64,000 nt of DNA from Armatimonadota bacterium (GTDB lineage Bacteria > Armatimonadota > Fimbriimonadia > Fimbriimonadales > Fimbriimonadaceae), in the NCBI GenBank assembly GCA_029781035.1, contig JAKOXK010000095.1, positions 1-64,000 of the forward strand. The letters run 5' to 3'. Shown here one piece after another: positions 34,380 through 43,805 of this stretch. The notes below the pieces were generated by a model that was given only the letters and a program-made list of their open reading frames with translations, was not told where the DNA came from and searched no databases. Each line of letters starts with the position of its first letter. Positions within the stretch are counted from its first letter, which is position 1. The position numbers and the translations under genes are program-made.

Positions 34380-36560
34380 ATGGATTTGCTTGGAACGGCG
34401 GTGCTCATGGTTTTGGGTGGCTTGATCGCGCACGTGCCGGTCACAGCCAAGGCAGACGGTAAGGGCGACTGGTTGCTGACGCGGTCGGCTTGGCCCGCCA
34501 AGGTCACGACCGGAGCCGATGGGACGACCCTCGTGCTTTCTAACGGGCTGGCTGAACGCCGTTTCACGGTCGGGGATGGTGCGGCCACAACAAGCCTTCG
34601 GGAGATACAGACCGGTGAAGAGTTCGTCCGCGCGGTTGAACCAGAGGCCACGTTCGATTTGGACGGCAAGTCGGTCACCGTCGGGGGAATGCAGGGTCAA
34701 CAGGATCGGGCATTCCTAAACGAAGCGCAACTGAAACAGATGTCTCCGATTGTCGGGGACTTTCGCTACAAGTCGTACCGGATCGAGAAGACGGTGGCAC
34801 GGTTTGGCTGGACACGTATGGCGTCACGGTTCTTCGGAAAACGGAGCAAGCCTTCCTTCGACTGGCAGCCAAAGGGTGTCCGACTCGTCCTCGAATTCAC
34901 TAGTTCGAACGACCAGTCCGGTCTTATGGCCGAGGTGGCCTACGAGCTGTACGACGACATGCCCGTCTTCTCAAAGCAGGTGACGCTCAGGAACCAAAGC
35001 CAAAAGTCGGTCAGGATTGACGGCTTTCAAGCTGAACGGCTGGCGATTGTCGAGCCCGAATCGAGCGTCGACCTTGAAGACCAGTGGCAACCAGTGAACA
35101 TGACCGTGTTGACCGACTATACGTTCGCAGGCCAGGATTCTCGGCCGGGGTTCAAAGCAATCCACTGGGAGACCGACTCCGCGTACACGACTCAAGTCAA
35201 CTACGAACTCAAAACCCCATGCTTGCTGAGCGTTCGGTGTCCTGTCGGGCCCGGAGTTGATCTCGCACCAGGTCAGTCGTTCTCGACGTTCCATGTTTTC
35301 GAACTGCTGCACGATTCGACAGATCGCGAGAGAAAGGACCTCCAGATCCGCAAGCTTTACCGCGCCCTGGCACCTTGGTGCCAGGAGAACCCGATCATGC
35401 TCCACCTGACCTCCAGTGACCCCAGCGTGGTGAAGACTGCGATCGATCAAGCCTCTGAATGCGGGTTTGAGATGATCGTGATTTCGTTCTGGTCAGGACT
35501 GGACATGGAGGACGTAAGCGAAGGAAACCTGACGAAGTGGAGGGGCTTGGTCGACTACGCTCATTCGAAAGGGCTTCTTCTGGGCGGATACAGCCTCTTG
35601 GCCAGCCGAAGCATCAGCGCCGCCAACGATGTCATCGACCCCAAGACCAACAAGCCCGGTGGTGCAGTCTTCGGTTCCTCACCCTGCCTCGGTTCCCAGT
35701 GGGGACGAGACTACTTCGCCCATATCAAGAAGTTCATTGAGGCGACCGGCTTTGACCTTCTTGAGCACGACGGTAGCTATCCCGGAGACGTGTGCGCCAG
35801 CACAAGTCACCCTGGTCACAAGGGTCTGGAAGACTCTCAATGGACGCAGTTCCAGACGATCAGCGATTTCTACCACTGGTGCCGCCAGCAAGGCGTTTTC
35901 CTGAACGTGCCGGACAATTACTTCCTCCAGGGTTCCAACAAGACGGGCATGGGCTACAGGGAAACAAACTGGTCGTTGCCCCGGGCGCTTCAGCACATTC
36001 ATGCACGCCAAAACCTCTATGACGGAACCTGGCTCAAGCCTCCCACGATGGGGTGGATGATGGTGCCTCTCGTCGAATACCAAGGCGGGGGGCCGGCGGC
36101 GACCATCGAGCCCCTCCATGAACATCTGTCCGACTACGAAATGCACCTTGCAAACAACTTCGGATATGGGGCTCAAGCCTGCTATCGCGGACCCAGGATA
36201 TACGACACGCCTGAAGTCCGGACTGCCGTTCAGAAGTGGGTGGCCTGGTTCAAGGAGCATCGAGAGGTCCTCGAGTCGGACGTCATTCACTTGCGACGGG
36301 CGGACGGCCGAGCGCCCGATGCCATTCTGCACGCCAATCCATTTGGGAGGGAGAAGGGAATGCTGGTCATCTGGAACCCGGCCGACCATGACGTTCAAGA
36401 CGAAATGACAGTACCGCTCTACTACACGGGGCTGACGAAAGGGGCAACCGTTGTCGGTTGGGACGGCACCATCGAGAAGACGACGCTTGCCAGAGACTAC
36501 AGCGCGTCTATCCGCACGAAGGTACCAGCCCATGGAATGGCTTGGTACGTGATACGTTAG
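34380..36560 (+). CDS. Secreted alpha-galactosidase-like glycoside hydrolase
   Basis: 726 residues from ATG 34380, where a signal peptide begins (LLGTAVLMVLGGLIAHVPVTAKA). An N-terminal beta-sandwich domain precedes a TIM-barrel region with WSGLDMEDVS, GFDLLEHDGSYPGD (probable catalytic acid region) and MVPLVEYQGGG, then a C-terminal beta domain. Overall architecture resembles clan GH-D enzymes (GH36/GH27 relatives), but the exact family is uncertain. It probably acts on alpha-galactosides outside the cytoplasm. Confidence 0.75.
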   Translation: MDLLGTAVLMVLGGLIAHVPVTAKADGKGDWLLTRSAWPAKVTTGADGTTLVLSNGLAERRFTVGDGAATTSLREIQTGEEFVRAVEPEATFDLDGKSVTVGGMQGQQDRAFLNEAQLKQMSPIVGDFRYKSYRIEKTVARFGWTRMASRFFGKRSKPSFDWQPKGVRLVLEFTSSNDQSGLMAEVAYELYDDMPVFSKQVTLRNQSQKSVRIDGFQAERLAIVEPESSVDLEDQWQPVNMTVLTDYTFAGQDSRPGFKAIHWETDSAYTTQVNYELKTPCLLSVRCPVGPGVDLAPGQSFSTFHVFELLHDSTDRERKDLQIRKLYRALAPWCQENPIMLHLTSSDPSVVKTAIDQASECGFEMIVISFWSGLDMEDVSEGNLTKWRGLVDYAHSKGLLLGGYSLLASRSISAANDVIDPKTNKPGGAVFGSSPCLGSQWGRDYFAHIKKFIEATGFDLLEHDGSYPGDVCASTSHPGHKGLEDSQWTQFQTISDFYHWCRQQGVFLNVPDNYFLQGSNKTGMGYRETNWSLPRALQHIHARQNLYDGTWLKPPTMGWMMVPLVEYQGGGPAATIEPLHEHLSDYEMHLANNFGYGAQACYRGPRIYDTPEVRTAVQKWVAWFKEHREVLESDVIHLRRADGRAPDAILHANPFGREKGMLVIWNPADHDVQDEMTVPLYYTGLTKGATVVGWDGTIEKTTLARDYSASIRTKVPAHGMAWYVIR

Positions 36561-36592
36561 GAGCGAGCCAGCCAAAAGGAACTTAAGACAAA

Positions 36593-36622
36593 GCCGGGCA
36601 CTGGAGTAGTCCAGTGCCCGGC
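36593..36622. terminator. Long hairpin terminator between convergent genes
   Basis: A perfect 13-bp stem (GCCGGGCACTGGA at 36593-36605, complement at 36610-36622) with the 4-nt loop GTAG, between the glycoside hydrolase and the convergent kelch gene. Confidence 0.8.
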
Positions 36623-36641
36623 GACTTTCAGCGGCGAACGA

Positions 36642-38543
36642 TCAGTTGGCCAGGAAAGCGACCCGGTCGAACCGAGCCTGGTAAATGGACACCGTGACGG
36701 GTCCAGTCTGGTAGTAGTTGACTTTGCACGTGACGTTGCCAGAGCCGTCGATGAACCTGGACACGTTGCCCGTCGCCGAAGCTATGGTGACCGAGTCCGA
36801 TGTTGTCGCGGCCCGGGTGTCGATCGCTTCGTACTGGTTCGTATTGAAGTTGTAGAGTTCGATCGTCCTGGCGAGGCCGACGGTGTTGACGCCGTCTTCC
36901 AACGAGACCGCAAGTCCGTTCGAGTTCGGGGCAGAGGTCTGGCCCGTGAACGTGACCTGGATCGGGGGAGTCTGAGAGTTCGGAACAATGAACTTCTTGA
37001 CGACCAAGTAGGTGTCGTCGCTTGTTTGAGCGTTGGAGATGCCGCCCGAGACGAGTTGGCCCAGAATGATCTGGTAGCTCGCCACCCGCCAAGGGTTCAT
37101 GATCGAAACATTGACCGGATCCGACGCGATGCCATTGGCGACGACCTGCATGTGATAGTTGGCGGCAGGAGCCGTCATGTCGACAGACGCCGTCACAGTC
37201 TGATTGCCGGTCTGGATTTGACGGGTGCTCGGGTGATGTGTCCGCTGGTAGGTGACCGTTCCCGAGTTCGCGTCGGTGAGGCGTGTCAGCGGGTAGTTGC
37301 TGGCCGGGTCGTACTCGTCGCCATAGTTCGCGCCGTTCGAAACGCCGCAGAACTGTGTTCCACCGATGATGCTCGTCGTGCCCTTCTCGACGATCGCAGG
37401 AGACGACGTGATGGTCGGCTTCCAAGCGGGGTTCGGTGACCCGCCGTTCGAGTAGATGTACGCGCTGGTGGAGCCATTGGTCCACAGGGCTTCTCCGGAA
37501 GGCAGGATCTGGAGCCGTCCGAAGTACGGCGCCTTCGAGTTGCTCGGAGCGTCCGCGATGCGGTTGAGGTTGGTACCGTCGAACTCGAAGAAGTAGGTGG
37601 GTGGTTCGAAGGAACCGCCACCTGCCGTGACCGGACCCAGGCACAAGAGAACGTTTCCGTTCGGCATCAGACACGCCGGAGCGTCCTCCGCACCGATCGT
37701 CCTACCGCCGATCGTCGGTGGGGTCGGGCCGACCGTCCACGTGCCCGTCTGGTTCAGGACGGACGGATACTGGTACAGGGCCGTATGGGGCGTCGCTCCG
37801 ATCGCAAACATGCGGCCGTCCGGCATCACGATTCCAGGTCCCGTCTCGAGCGAGTTGGGAAGCACCAAGTCGACTGGCGTGTTGCCGCAACTGATCCACT
37901 GGTTTTGGGTGGGCAGATATCGCTGGGACAAGGGGTGGCCGAAACAGTTCCAGGTTCCGATCGTGCCATCGGGAAGGAGCACCCAACTTTCTTCGTTGCT
38001 CTGGTTGCCGACCATGTTCGCACCTGGCGTGAAGCTCAAAGTGTTGGGATCGAAGAAGGCCGTCCTCTGGTCAAGGATGTTGCCAATCATGATCCGACCG
38101 TCGGCCAGCGTTGTCGAGGACGCGTCGCCAACATAGGTCCAGCCTGCTGGCGGCGTGACGTTCGACCAGGTGTTGGCGTTCGGGTCGTAGAGTTCGCACT
38201 TGGTGGTCTCTTGGCCCCCTGTGCTGTATTCGCCTCCAGCGATCAAGATCTTGCCGTCGGCTGTGACGCCCGTCCCGAAGTAAAGGTGCGTCCACACCGA
38301 ACTGGCGACCTTGGTCCAAGTGCCGTTCAGGTAACTGCCGGTCGTGTCGGGAGTGAGCGTGTACCAGGCGGTCGTGCCGAGTCCACTCGAATCGGCCTGG
38401 TTGCAAAGGATTCGGCCGTCCTGCAGAACCATGTAGGCGTACATGTTCACGGGCGGTTGGTGGTTGAGCGCGGTCCATCCAGCGTTCGCTGCCGGGGCAA
38501 GACACGTCGCAAGAGCGAGAAATGCAAGGTAACGGGTTCTCAT
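36642..38543 (-). CDS. Secreted kelch-repeat protein (galactose-oxidase-like fold) with shared C-terminal module
   Basis: 633 residues from ATG 38543, preceded by AAAGGAC and followed by a signal peptide (MRTRYLAFLALATCLAPAANA). Kelch beta-propeller repeats (for example DGKILIAGGEYSTGG, DGRMFAIGATPHTALYQYP) fill about 20-390. An immunoglobulin-like E-set domain follows (NYPLTRLTDANSGTVTYQRTHH), as in galactose-oxidase-like proteins. The last 145 residues (36642-37079) are a module shared with the left-edge protein and the two subtilases. The Tyr-His copper-ligand pair of galactose oxidase is not evident, so oxidase activity is doubtful. Confidence 0.82.
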   Translation of the reverse strand: MRTRYLAFLALATCLAPAANAGWTALNHQPPVNMYAYMVLQDGRILCNQADSSGLGTTAWYTLTPDTTGSYLNGTWTKVASSVWTHLYFGTGVTADGKILIAGGEYSTGGQETTKCELYDPNANTWSNVTPPAGWTYVGDASSTTLADGRIMIGNILDQRTAFFDPNTLSFTPGANMVGNQSNEESWVLLPDGTIGTWNCFGHPLSQRYLPTQNQWISCGNTPVDLVLPNSLETGPGIVMPDGRMFAIGATPHTALYQYPSVLNQTGTWTVGPTPPTIGGRTIGAEDAPACLMPNGNVLLCLGPVTAGGGSFEPPTYFFEFDGTNLNRIADAPSNSKAPYFGRLQILPSGEALWTNGSTSAYIYSNGGSPNPAWKPTITSSPAIVEKGTTSIIGGTQFCGVSNGANYGDEYDPASNYPLTRLTDANSGTVTYQRTHHPSTRQIQTGNQTVTASVDMTAPAANYHMQVVANGIASDPVNVSIMNPWRVASYQIILGQLVSGGISNAQTSDDTYLVVKKFIVPNSQTPPIQVTFTGQTSAPNSNGLAVSLEDGVNTVGLARTIELYNFNTNQYEAIDTRAATTSDSVTIASATGNVSRFIDGSGNVTCKVNYYQTGPVTVSIYQARFDRVAFLAN

Positions 38544-38721
38544 GGGTTTGTCCTTTCCATCAAGTGCTGAGATCCAGACCTCCGATTCTGGCCGGAGGCA
38601 CGCTTGACGTTTCCTAGGATAGGTTAAAAATACGTACGAATACCTGGTTAGATTTCTCTTATGTTCTGACGGCCCGATCTCTGACCACGACTCCCCAATC
38701 CGGCCATAATCAACCGAACTG

Positions 38722-39603
38722 ATGGACCGTCGCGGGCGTACGGCCTTTATCGTCAGCTTCCTCGCTCCAGCCACCTTGATCTACGGCTGGTTCGTCGTCT
38801 GGCCGTTCTTGCAGGCTGTTCAGTTCTCAACATACCGGTGGCGGGGTCTGTCGATGAACCGGCAGTTTACAGGAGCCGAGAACTTCAAGCGACTCTTTGG
38901 GGACCAGGTGTTCTGGCAGTCCGTTGGACACAACCTCTGGTTGCTTTTGGTCTGTGGTGTCGTCACGGTGGCCCTCTCGGTGGGACTCGCCCACGCGCTC
39001 AAAGGAGGAGGACTGGCGGGCCGCACCCTCCGTGCGGTCTATCTCTTTCCCCAAGTGATCTCGCTCGTGGCCGTCGCTGTGCTCTGGCAGTTCATCTTCA
39101 ATCCCCAAGGTCTGCTCAATGGCGGACTCAGATTGATCGGGGTGACGAAGCCCCCGACCTGGCTCGGAGACCCGAAGCTGGCGCTGGGAGCCGTCGGTGC
39201 CGCGTTTGTTTGGTACGTCTTGGGGTTCTACGTGATGCTTTTTGCCGCGGGACTCCAATCGATCCCTGAAGACGTGTTTGAAGCAGCTGAATTGGACGGC
39301 TCGAAGGGGATGCACCGTTTCACTCGGTTGACGTGGCCCCTCTTGTGGTCGGTGAAAAGGGTCGCAGTCGTCTACCTTGTGGTCAACGTTATGAACGTGT
39401 TCGCCCTCGTGTTCCTGATGACCCGAGGCGGCCCCGATCGCAAGAGCGAGGTGATGTTGACCTACCTGTACGAACAGGCGTTCACCGACTCACAGTTCGG
39501 CTACGCGACTGCATTGGCCGTGGGCAATTTCGTGGTCATCATGGCCTTGTCGCTGCTCATCCTCTTTATCTTTAGGAGAGACCCTACGACGAGGAAAGCA
39601 TGA
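38722..39603 (+). CDS. Sugar ABC transporter permease, MalF/UgpA type
   Basis: 293 residues with six predicted membrane helices, starting FIVSFLAPATLIYGWFVVWPFLQ. The cytoplasmic EAA loop (EAAELDGSKGMHRFTRLTWPLL) contacts the ATPase. Coupled by ATGA to the second permease. No binding protein or ATPase is adjacent; the lipoprotein at 15972 is a candidate partner, and the ATPase is probably a shared MsmX-type protein elsewhere. Confidence 0.92.
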   Translation: MDRRGRTAFIVSFLAPATLIYGWFVVWPFLQAVQFSTYRWRGLSMNRQFTGAENFKRLFGDQVFWQSVGHNLWLLLVCGVVTVALSVGLAHALKGGGLAGRTLRAVYLFPQVISLVAVAVLWQFIFNPQGLLNGGLRLIGVTKPPTWLGDPKLALGAVGAAFVWYVLGFYVMLFAAGLQSIPEDVFEAAELDGSKGMHRFTRLTWPLLWSVKRVAVVYLVVNVMNVFALVFLMTRGGPDRKSEVMLTYLYEQAFTDSQFGYATALAVGNFVVIMALSLLILFIFRRDPTTRKA

Positions 39604-40424
39604 GAAAGCTCATCGTAACCGTCGTCCTGGTGATCTTCATCCTGGTTGTTCTGCTTCCCCTTCTCTGGGTCGTCTGGTCTTCCCTCAAGCCGGGCGATCG
39701 GATCCTGGGCGCCCCGTGGCAGCTTCCCGCCATGAACGACTTGCGGTGGAGCAACTATGGGAAGGCTTGGACTGAGGCCGGCATCGGCCAGTCGTTCTGG
39801 AACAGTGTGGTCGTCACCGCGGCCAGCCTCGTCATCCTCTTGCCGATCAGCGCGATGGCCGCCTATGTTCTCGCCAAATACCCGTTTCGCGGCTCCAAGC
39901 TCCTCCAAACCGTCTTCATGGGGCAGATGATGTTCCCGGTCTTCCTCGTCATCGTGCCGCTCTTCTTTCTCTTGAAAGACCTGCGCCTCTTGGACTCGTT
40001 GCCAGGACTGGTCTCAGTCTACGTCGCCTACTCTCTCTCTTTCACGATCTTCGTCCTCGGCGGCTTCTTCCAGGCTTTACCGAACGAACTCATGGAGGCA
40101 GCGATGATCGACGGATGCTCTCACTCGAAGACGTTTTGGCGGGTCATGCTGCCTTTGGCCCGACCCGGACTGGTCGTAGTCGGCATCTTTGTAGGAATCG
40201 GGCTCTGGAACGAGTACTCGCTGGCACTGGTCCTCAACAACTCGCCTCAGAACAAGACTCTGCCTCTGGGAATCCCCAATCTGACCATGACCCAGCAGTA
40301 TCAAAGCGACTGGGGTGCCCTCTTCGCGGGTCTGGTCATCGTCATGGCGCCGGTGCTGCTCGTTTACTGGTTCTTTCGCGATAGGATCCACGAGGCGATG
40401 CTCGCCGGCGCGATCAAGGGATGA
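39600..40424 (+). CDS. Sugar ABC transporter permease, MalG/UgpE type
   Basis: 274 residues with six membrane helices and the EAA loop (MEAAMIDGCSHSKTFWRVMLPLARPG). Second inner-membrane subunit of the carbohydrate importer, overlapping the first by 4 bp. Downstream genes encode a small membrane protein, a sugar isomerase and an oxidoreductase that may process the imported sugar. Confidence 0.92.
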   Translation: MRKLIVTVVLVIFILVVLLPLLWVVWSSLKPGDRILGAPWQLPAMNDLRWSNYGKAWTEAGIGQSFWNSVVVTAASLVILLPISAMAAYVLAKYPFRGSKLLQTVFMGQMMFPVFLVIVPLFFLLKDLRLLDSLPGLVSVYVAYSLSFTIFVLGGFFQALPNELMEAAMIDGCSHSKTFWRVMLPLARPGLVVVGIFVGIGLWNEYSLALVLNNSPQNKTLPLGIPNLTMTQQYQSDWGALFAGLVIVMAPVLLVYWFFRDRIHEAMLAGAIKG

Positions 40425-40460
40425 CGCAACCCGAGCTTCGGCATCATCGTCAACATATGT

Positions 40461-40721
40461 ATGAATCTCATTGGCTATCTGATCGTCGGAGCGATCGCCG
40501 GTGCCCTGGCGAAAGCCCTCATGCCCGGCGACAAGTACGAGCCCAAAGGCTGCCTGATGACGACCCTGCTTGGATGCGCAGGCGCCTCGCTCGTCGGCTT
40601 CCTGATGCATGCCATCTTGCACGAGCCGCGCGGGAATTTCGTCGGCTCGATCATCGGGGCGACCATTGGCGCCTGCATCATCCTCTGGGCTTACGCGAAG
40701 TTGGTCGGCTCCAAGTCCTGA
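40461..40721 (+). CDS. GlsB/YeaQ/YmgE-family small membrane protein
   Basis: 86 residues with three hydrophobic segments and the family's glycine-rich pattern (LIVGAIAGALAKALMPG, LLGCAGASLVGFL, GSIIGATIGACIILWAY). Often called stress-response or transglycosylase-associated proteins; the molecular role is not established. It starts 36 bp after the permease gene. Confidence 0.85.
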   Translation: MNLIGYLIVGAIAGALAKALMPGDKYEPKGCLMTTLLGCAGASLVGFLMHAILHEPRGNFVGSIIGATIGACIILWAYAKLVGSKS

Positions 40722-40769
40722 AGCCCGTCTCTCCCTGGGTGGAGCCTCAGGTAACGTGAAGCCATTCAT

Positions 40770-41624
40770 ATGCTTCTGAAGTCCCTCAATTACTGGTCGG
40801 CGCCGGGTGGCCTGGAGGGGACCCTCGACGTCGTCGAATTCATGAAACTCGCCAAGGAGTGCGGTTTCCCCGCCGTCGAGCTGGCGGTCGGCAACCCCGG
40901 CTCCGCACTCGGCACCGACGCCACCGAAGCCCGTTGCCAGGAGATCCTGGCCGAAGCCGCGCGGATCGGCGTGAAGGTCGCGAGCGTCGCGAGCGGGCTC
41001 TACTGGGGCCGCAACCTCGCCGATGCCGACCCCGACTCCCGTAAGAGAGCGCTCGACGATCTCCAGAAAATGCTGCAGATCAGCTCCTGGCTCGGCGTCA
41101 AGACGTTGCTCACCATCCCCGGCGCTGTCGATGTGTTCTTCCTGCCCGACCGCCCCGCTCTCGCCACAGCCCACGTTTGGAAGTACGCGACCGAGGGCAT
41201 CCGGGCCGCCCTGCCGACGGCCGAGCGCTGCCAGGTTCGTATGGGCATTGAGAACGTCTGGAACAAGTTCCTCATGTCGCCCCAAGAGATGGCCGCGTTC
41301 ATCGACCAGTTCGATTCGCCGTGGGTCGGGGCATACGTCGATGTCGCCAACCTCATCCCGTTCGGCTTCGCCGAGGACTGGATCCGGCACCTGGGCAAGC
41401 GCGTGGTCGGCGTGCACTTCAAGGACTTCCGCCGCGCGGTCGGCACGATCGACGGCTTCGTGGACCTGCTCGAGGGCGACGTCAACTGGCCCGAGGTCGT
41501 GACGGCGCTCCACGAGGTCGGCTACGACGGCCCCTGCCCGGCCGAAATGATCCCAGGCTACAAGTTCCATCCCGTCGTACGGCTCAAGAACACCTCAAAC
41601 GCGATGGACGCGATCCTGAGGTAG
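40770..41624 (+). CDS. Sugar phosphate isomerase/epimerase, TIM-barrel
   Basis: 284 residues, xylose-isomerase-like (AP endonuclease family 2) barrel. Probable metal ligands: Glu in MGIENVWNKF, Asp in GAYVDVANLI, His in VVGVHFKDFR and Glu in CPAEMIPGY. Such enzymes act on keto-sugars, inosose or related compounds, often with a Gfo/Idh oxidoreductase such as the one that follows. GC3 here is clearly higher than in flanking genes. Confidence 0.88.
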   Translation: MLLKSLNYWSAPGGLEGTLDVVEFMKLAKECGFPAVELAVGNPGSALGTDATEARCQEILAEAARIGVKVASVASGLYWGRNLADADPDSRKRALDDLQKMLQISSWLGVKTLLTIPGAVDVFFLPDRPALATAHVWKYATEGIRAALPTAERCQVRMGIENVWNKFLMSPQEMAAFIDQFDSPWVGAYVDVANLIPFGFAEDWIRHLGKRVVGVHFKDFRRAVGTIDGFVDLLEGDVNWPEVVTALHEVGYDGPCPAEMIPGYKFHPVVRLKNTSNAMDAILR

Positions 41625-41729
41625 TCGACAATCCGTCCTCGATGTTCGGTCCACGGGGTGTCGCCTGGACACAGGGAAGGACAACGCCCCAAGCCCCGGC
41701 AGTGCCAGGCGTAAGAATCAGGGTCGGCC

Positions 41730-42872
41730 ATGTTCAAGATCGGAGTGATTGGTTGGGGGTTGCGGTCGCCACTGGCAAAAATGGCGCACCGGCCTGAAGA
41801 GGGGGTAGAGCTTGTCGCGGCGGTCGACACACGCGCCGAAGCCCGCGAAGCCTTCCTGGACGAGTACCCCGGCGCCACGGCCTACTCAGACCTGTCCGAA
41901 CTCGCAGACCCGATCGATGCAGCGATCGTCATGTCCCCCGACTGGCTTCACGAGGATCACGCCGTCGCGCTGCTCAAAAAGGGTGTCGCGGTCTATCTGG
42001 AAAAGCCGATGGCGATCACGATCGAGAGCTGCGACCGCATCCTCGCCGCTGCCCAGCAAACGGGCACCAAGCTCTACATTGGCCACAACCTTCGACACTA
42101 CGGCTTTGTGACCGCCATGAAGGAGTGGATCGACTCGGGCAAGATCGGGAACGTGAAGACGGCCTGGTGCCGGCACTTCGTCAGCTATGGCGGCGAGGCC
42201 TACTATCGCGACTGGCACGCCGACCGTCGCCTCTCCGCCGGCCTGCTCCTGCAGAAAGGCTCCCACGACATCGACGTCTTGCACTACCTCTGCGGCGGGT
42301 TCTCCGAGCGCGTGACGGCGATGGGCTCACTGATGGTCTATGGCGACCTCACCGACAAGCACGCCGAGGGCGAGCACGTCAAGGTCGAGTTCACCAACAC
42401 CTGGCCGCCGCGCTCGCTCACCAAGGTCCACCCGGTCGTGGACGTCGAGGACGTCAGCATGATGCTCATGGAGCTCGACAACGGCGTTCTGGCGAGCTAC
42501 CAGCAGTGCATGTTTGCACCAGACGGTTGGCGCAACTACACGGTCATCGGCGATGAGGGCCGGATCGAGAACTTCAACGACCGTCCCGGCGAGGCGGTGA
42601 TCAAGGTCTGGAACAAGAGCCGGTACGGGTTCAGCTATGAGGCGGACGAGGAACGGGTCGTGCCGGCGGTGGAAGGTTGGCACGGCGGCAGCGACGACGC
42701 GATCATCAGCGAGTTCCTGGCCTATGTCCGCGACGGGGTAGAGCCGATCAACCAGCCCATCGCGGCCCGAATGGCGGTGGCGGCGGGGGTCTGCGCGACA
42801 GAGTCACTGCGATCGGGCAGTGTGCCGGTCGATGTGCCGCCAGTGCGATGGATTCCTCAGGCCGCAGACTGA
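41730..42872 (+). CDS. Gfo/Idh/MocA-family oxidoreductase (third of four)
   Basis: 380 residues. N-terminal nucleotide-binding fold starts FKIGVIGWGLRSPLAKMA; the family motif is VYLEKPMAITIESCD, then GHNLRHYGFV. The C-terminal domain has SAGLLLQKGSHDIDVLHYL. It lies 105 bp after a sugar isomerase and downstream of sugar permeases, consistent with a carbohydrate utilisation unit. Confidence 0.9.
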   Translation: MFKIGVIGWGLRSPLAKMAHRPEEGVELVAAVDTRAEAREAFLDEYPGATAYSDLSELADPIDAAIVMSPDWLHEDHAVALLKKGVAVYLEKPMAITIESCDRILAAAQQTGTKLYIGHNLRHYGFVTAMKEWIDSGKIGNVKTAWCRHFVSYGGEAYYRDWHADRRLSAGLLLQKGSHDIDVLHYLCGGFSERVTAMGSLMVYGDLTDKHAEGEHVKVEFTNTWPPRSLTKVHPVVDVEDVSMMLMELDNGVLASYQQCMFAPDGWRNYTVIGDEGRIENFNDRPGEAVIKVWNKSRYGFSYEADEERVVPAVEGWHGGSDDAIISEFLAYVRDGVEPINQPIAARMAVAAGVCATESLRSGSVPVDVPPVRWIPQAAD

Positions 42873-42984
42873 GTCCGCAACAACGGAGCGCGAGGCTCGG
42901 TTGGAGCCGCGTCCTGACGATCCAGATGGCCGAAAGAAGCTCTGGTCGCTGTCATGTTGCCCACGACTCATTCACAATCCCATC

Positions 42985-43665
42985 ATGTGCGCGCGGTATG
43001 TGTTCTTCAGCGGCAGGAGCTTCGGCGACGAGTTCGGCGTCGTCGCGGTGCCAGACCTACAACCGCGCTACAACATCGCGCCGACTCAGATCGTCCCCGC
43101 TGTCATTCAAACGGAAAAGAGCCGGGAGGTCATGCTCTTCCAGTGGGGCCTCGTGCCGAGTTGGGCGAAGGATCCGACGATCGGTAGCCGGCTCATCAAC
43201 GCCAAGGCGGAGACGCTTGCCGAGAAACCGGCTTTTCGGACCGCTTTCAAGCGACGCCGTTGCCTGATTCCCGCCGACGGCTTCTACGAGTGGAAGGGTG
43301 AAAAGGGTGCCAAGCAGCCGTTTTTCATATCCTGTAAGCACCATCCGTTTGCGTTCGCCGGTCTCTGGGAGTACTGGGAAGGCGTCGAGGGTGTCCTGCA
43401 GACCTGCACGATCATCACCACCAACGCAAACGGCCTGGTGCAGGAAGTCCATGACAGGATGCCCGTGATCCTCGCTCCAGACGAGTACGACATCTGGATG
43501 GACCACGCGATCGCGCCAGCCCGACTTGAGCCTTTGCTCGATCCCTTTCCTGAAAAGGAAATGACAATGCATCCAGTGGGCAAGATGGTGGGAAACCCAC
43601 GCGTCGATGATCCGTCCCTCATCGAAGCCGTGGCGACCGGAGGCCTTTTTGGAGAGGCACCGTAG
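42985..43665 (+). CDS. SRAP-family protein (YedK/HMCES, abasic-site DNA-protein crosslinker)
   Basis: 226 residues from ATG 42985, chosen because the catalytic cysteine must be residue 2 after Met removal (MCARYVFF). Further marks are PRYNIAPTQIVPAV, FQWGLVPSWAKDP, INAKAETLAEKPAF, CLIPADGFYEW and the histidine in VHDRMPVIL. SRAP proteins form a thiazolidine crosslink with abasic sites in single-stranded DNA and protect them. Full normal length. Confidence 0.93.
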   Translation: MCARYVFFSGRSFGDEFGVVAVPDLQPRYNIAPTQIVPAVIQTEKSREVMLFQWGLVPSWAKDPTIGSRLINAKAETLAEKPAFRTAFKRRRCLIPADGFYEWKGEKGAKQPFFISCKHHPFAFAGLWEYWEGVEGVLQTCTIITTNANGLVQEVHDRMPVILAPDEYDIWMDHAIAPARLEPLLDPFPEKEMTMHPVGKMVGNPRVDDPSLIEAVATGGLFGEAP

Positions 43666-43805
43666 CCGCGGTCGATACTTCCGAACATCATCAGCCTACG
43701 AGCACTAAGTCGAAAGAGGCCGTCGTGTATCGCCCAGTTCTGTGCGGCACTGCCGACTGTCGGCCTGCCGCAATGCCGTTCGCTTACTGAATTGCTCGGC
43801 GGCAA

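Noticed and set aside
36642-38543. Functional galactose oxidase
   Set aside because: The architecture fits, but the tyrosine/histidine copper ligands in the propeller were not found.
40077-41570. Long minus-strand frame (nearly 500 codons) across the permease and isomerase genes
   Set aside because: It runs antisense to three genes with clear families, and its composition (runs of Asp, Arg, Gly and His) is typical of the reverse frame of GC-rich genes.
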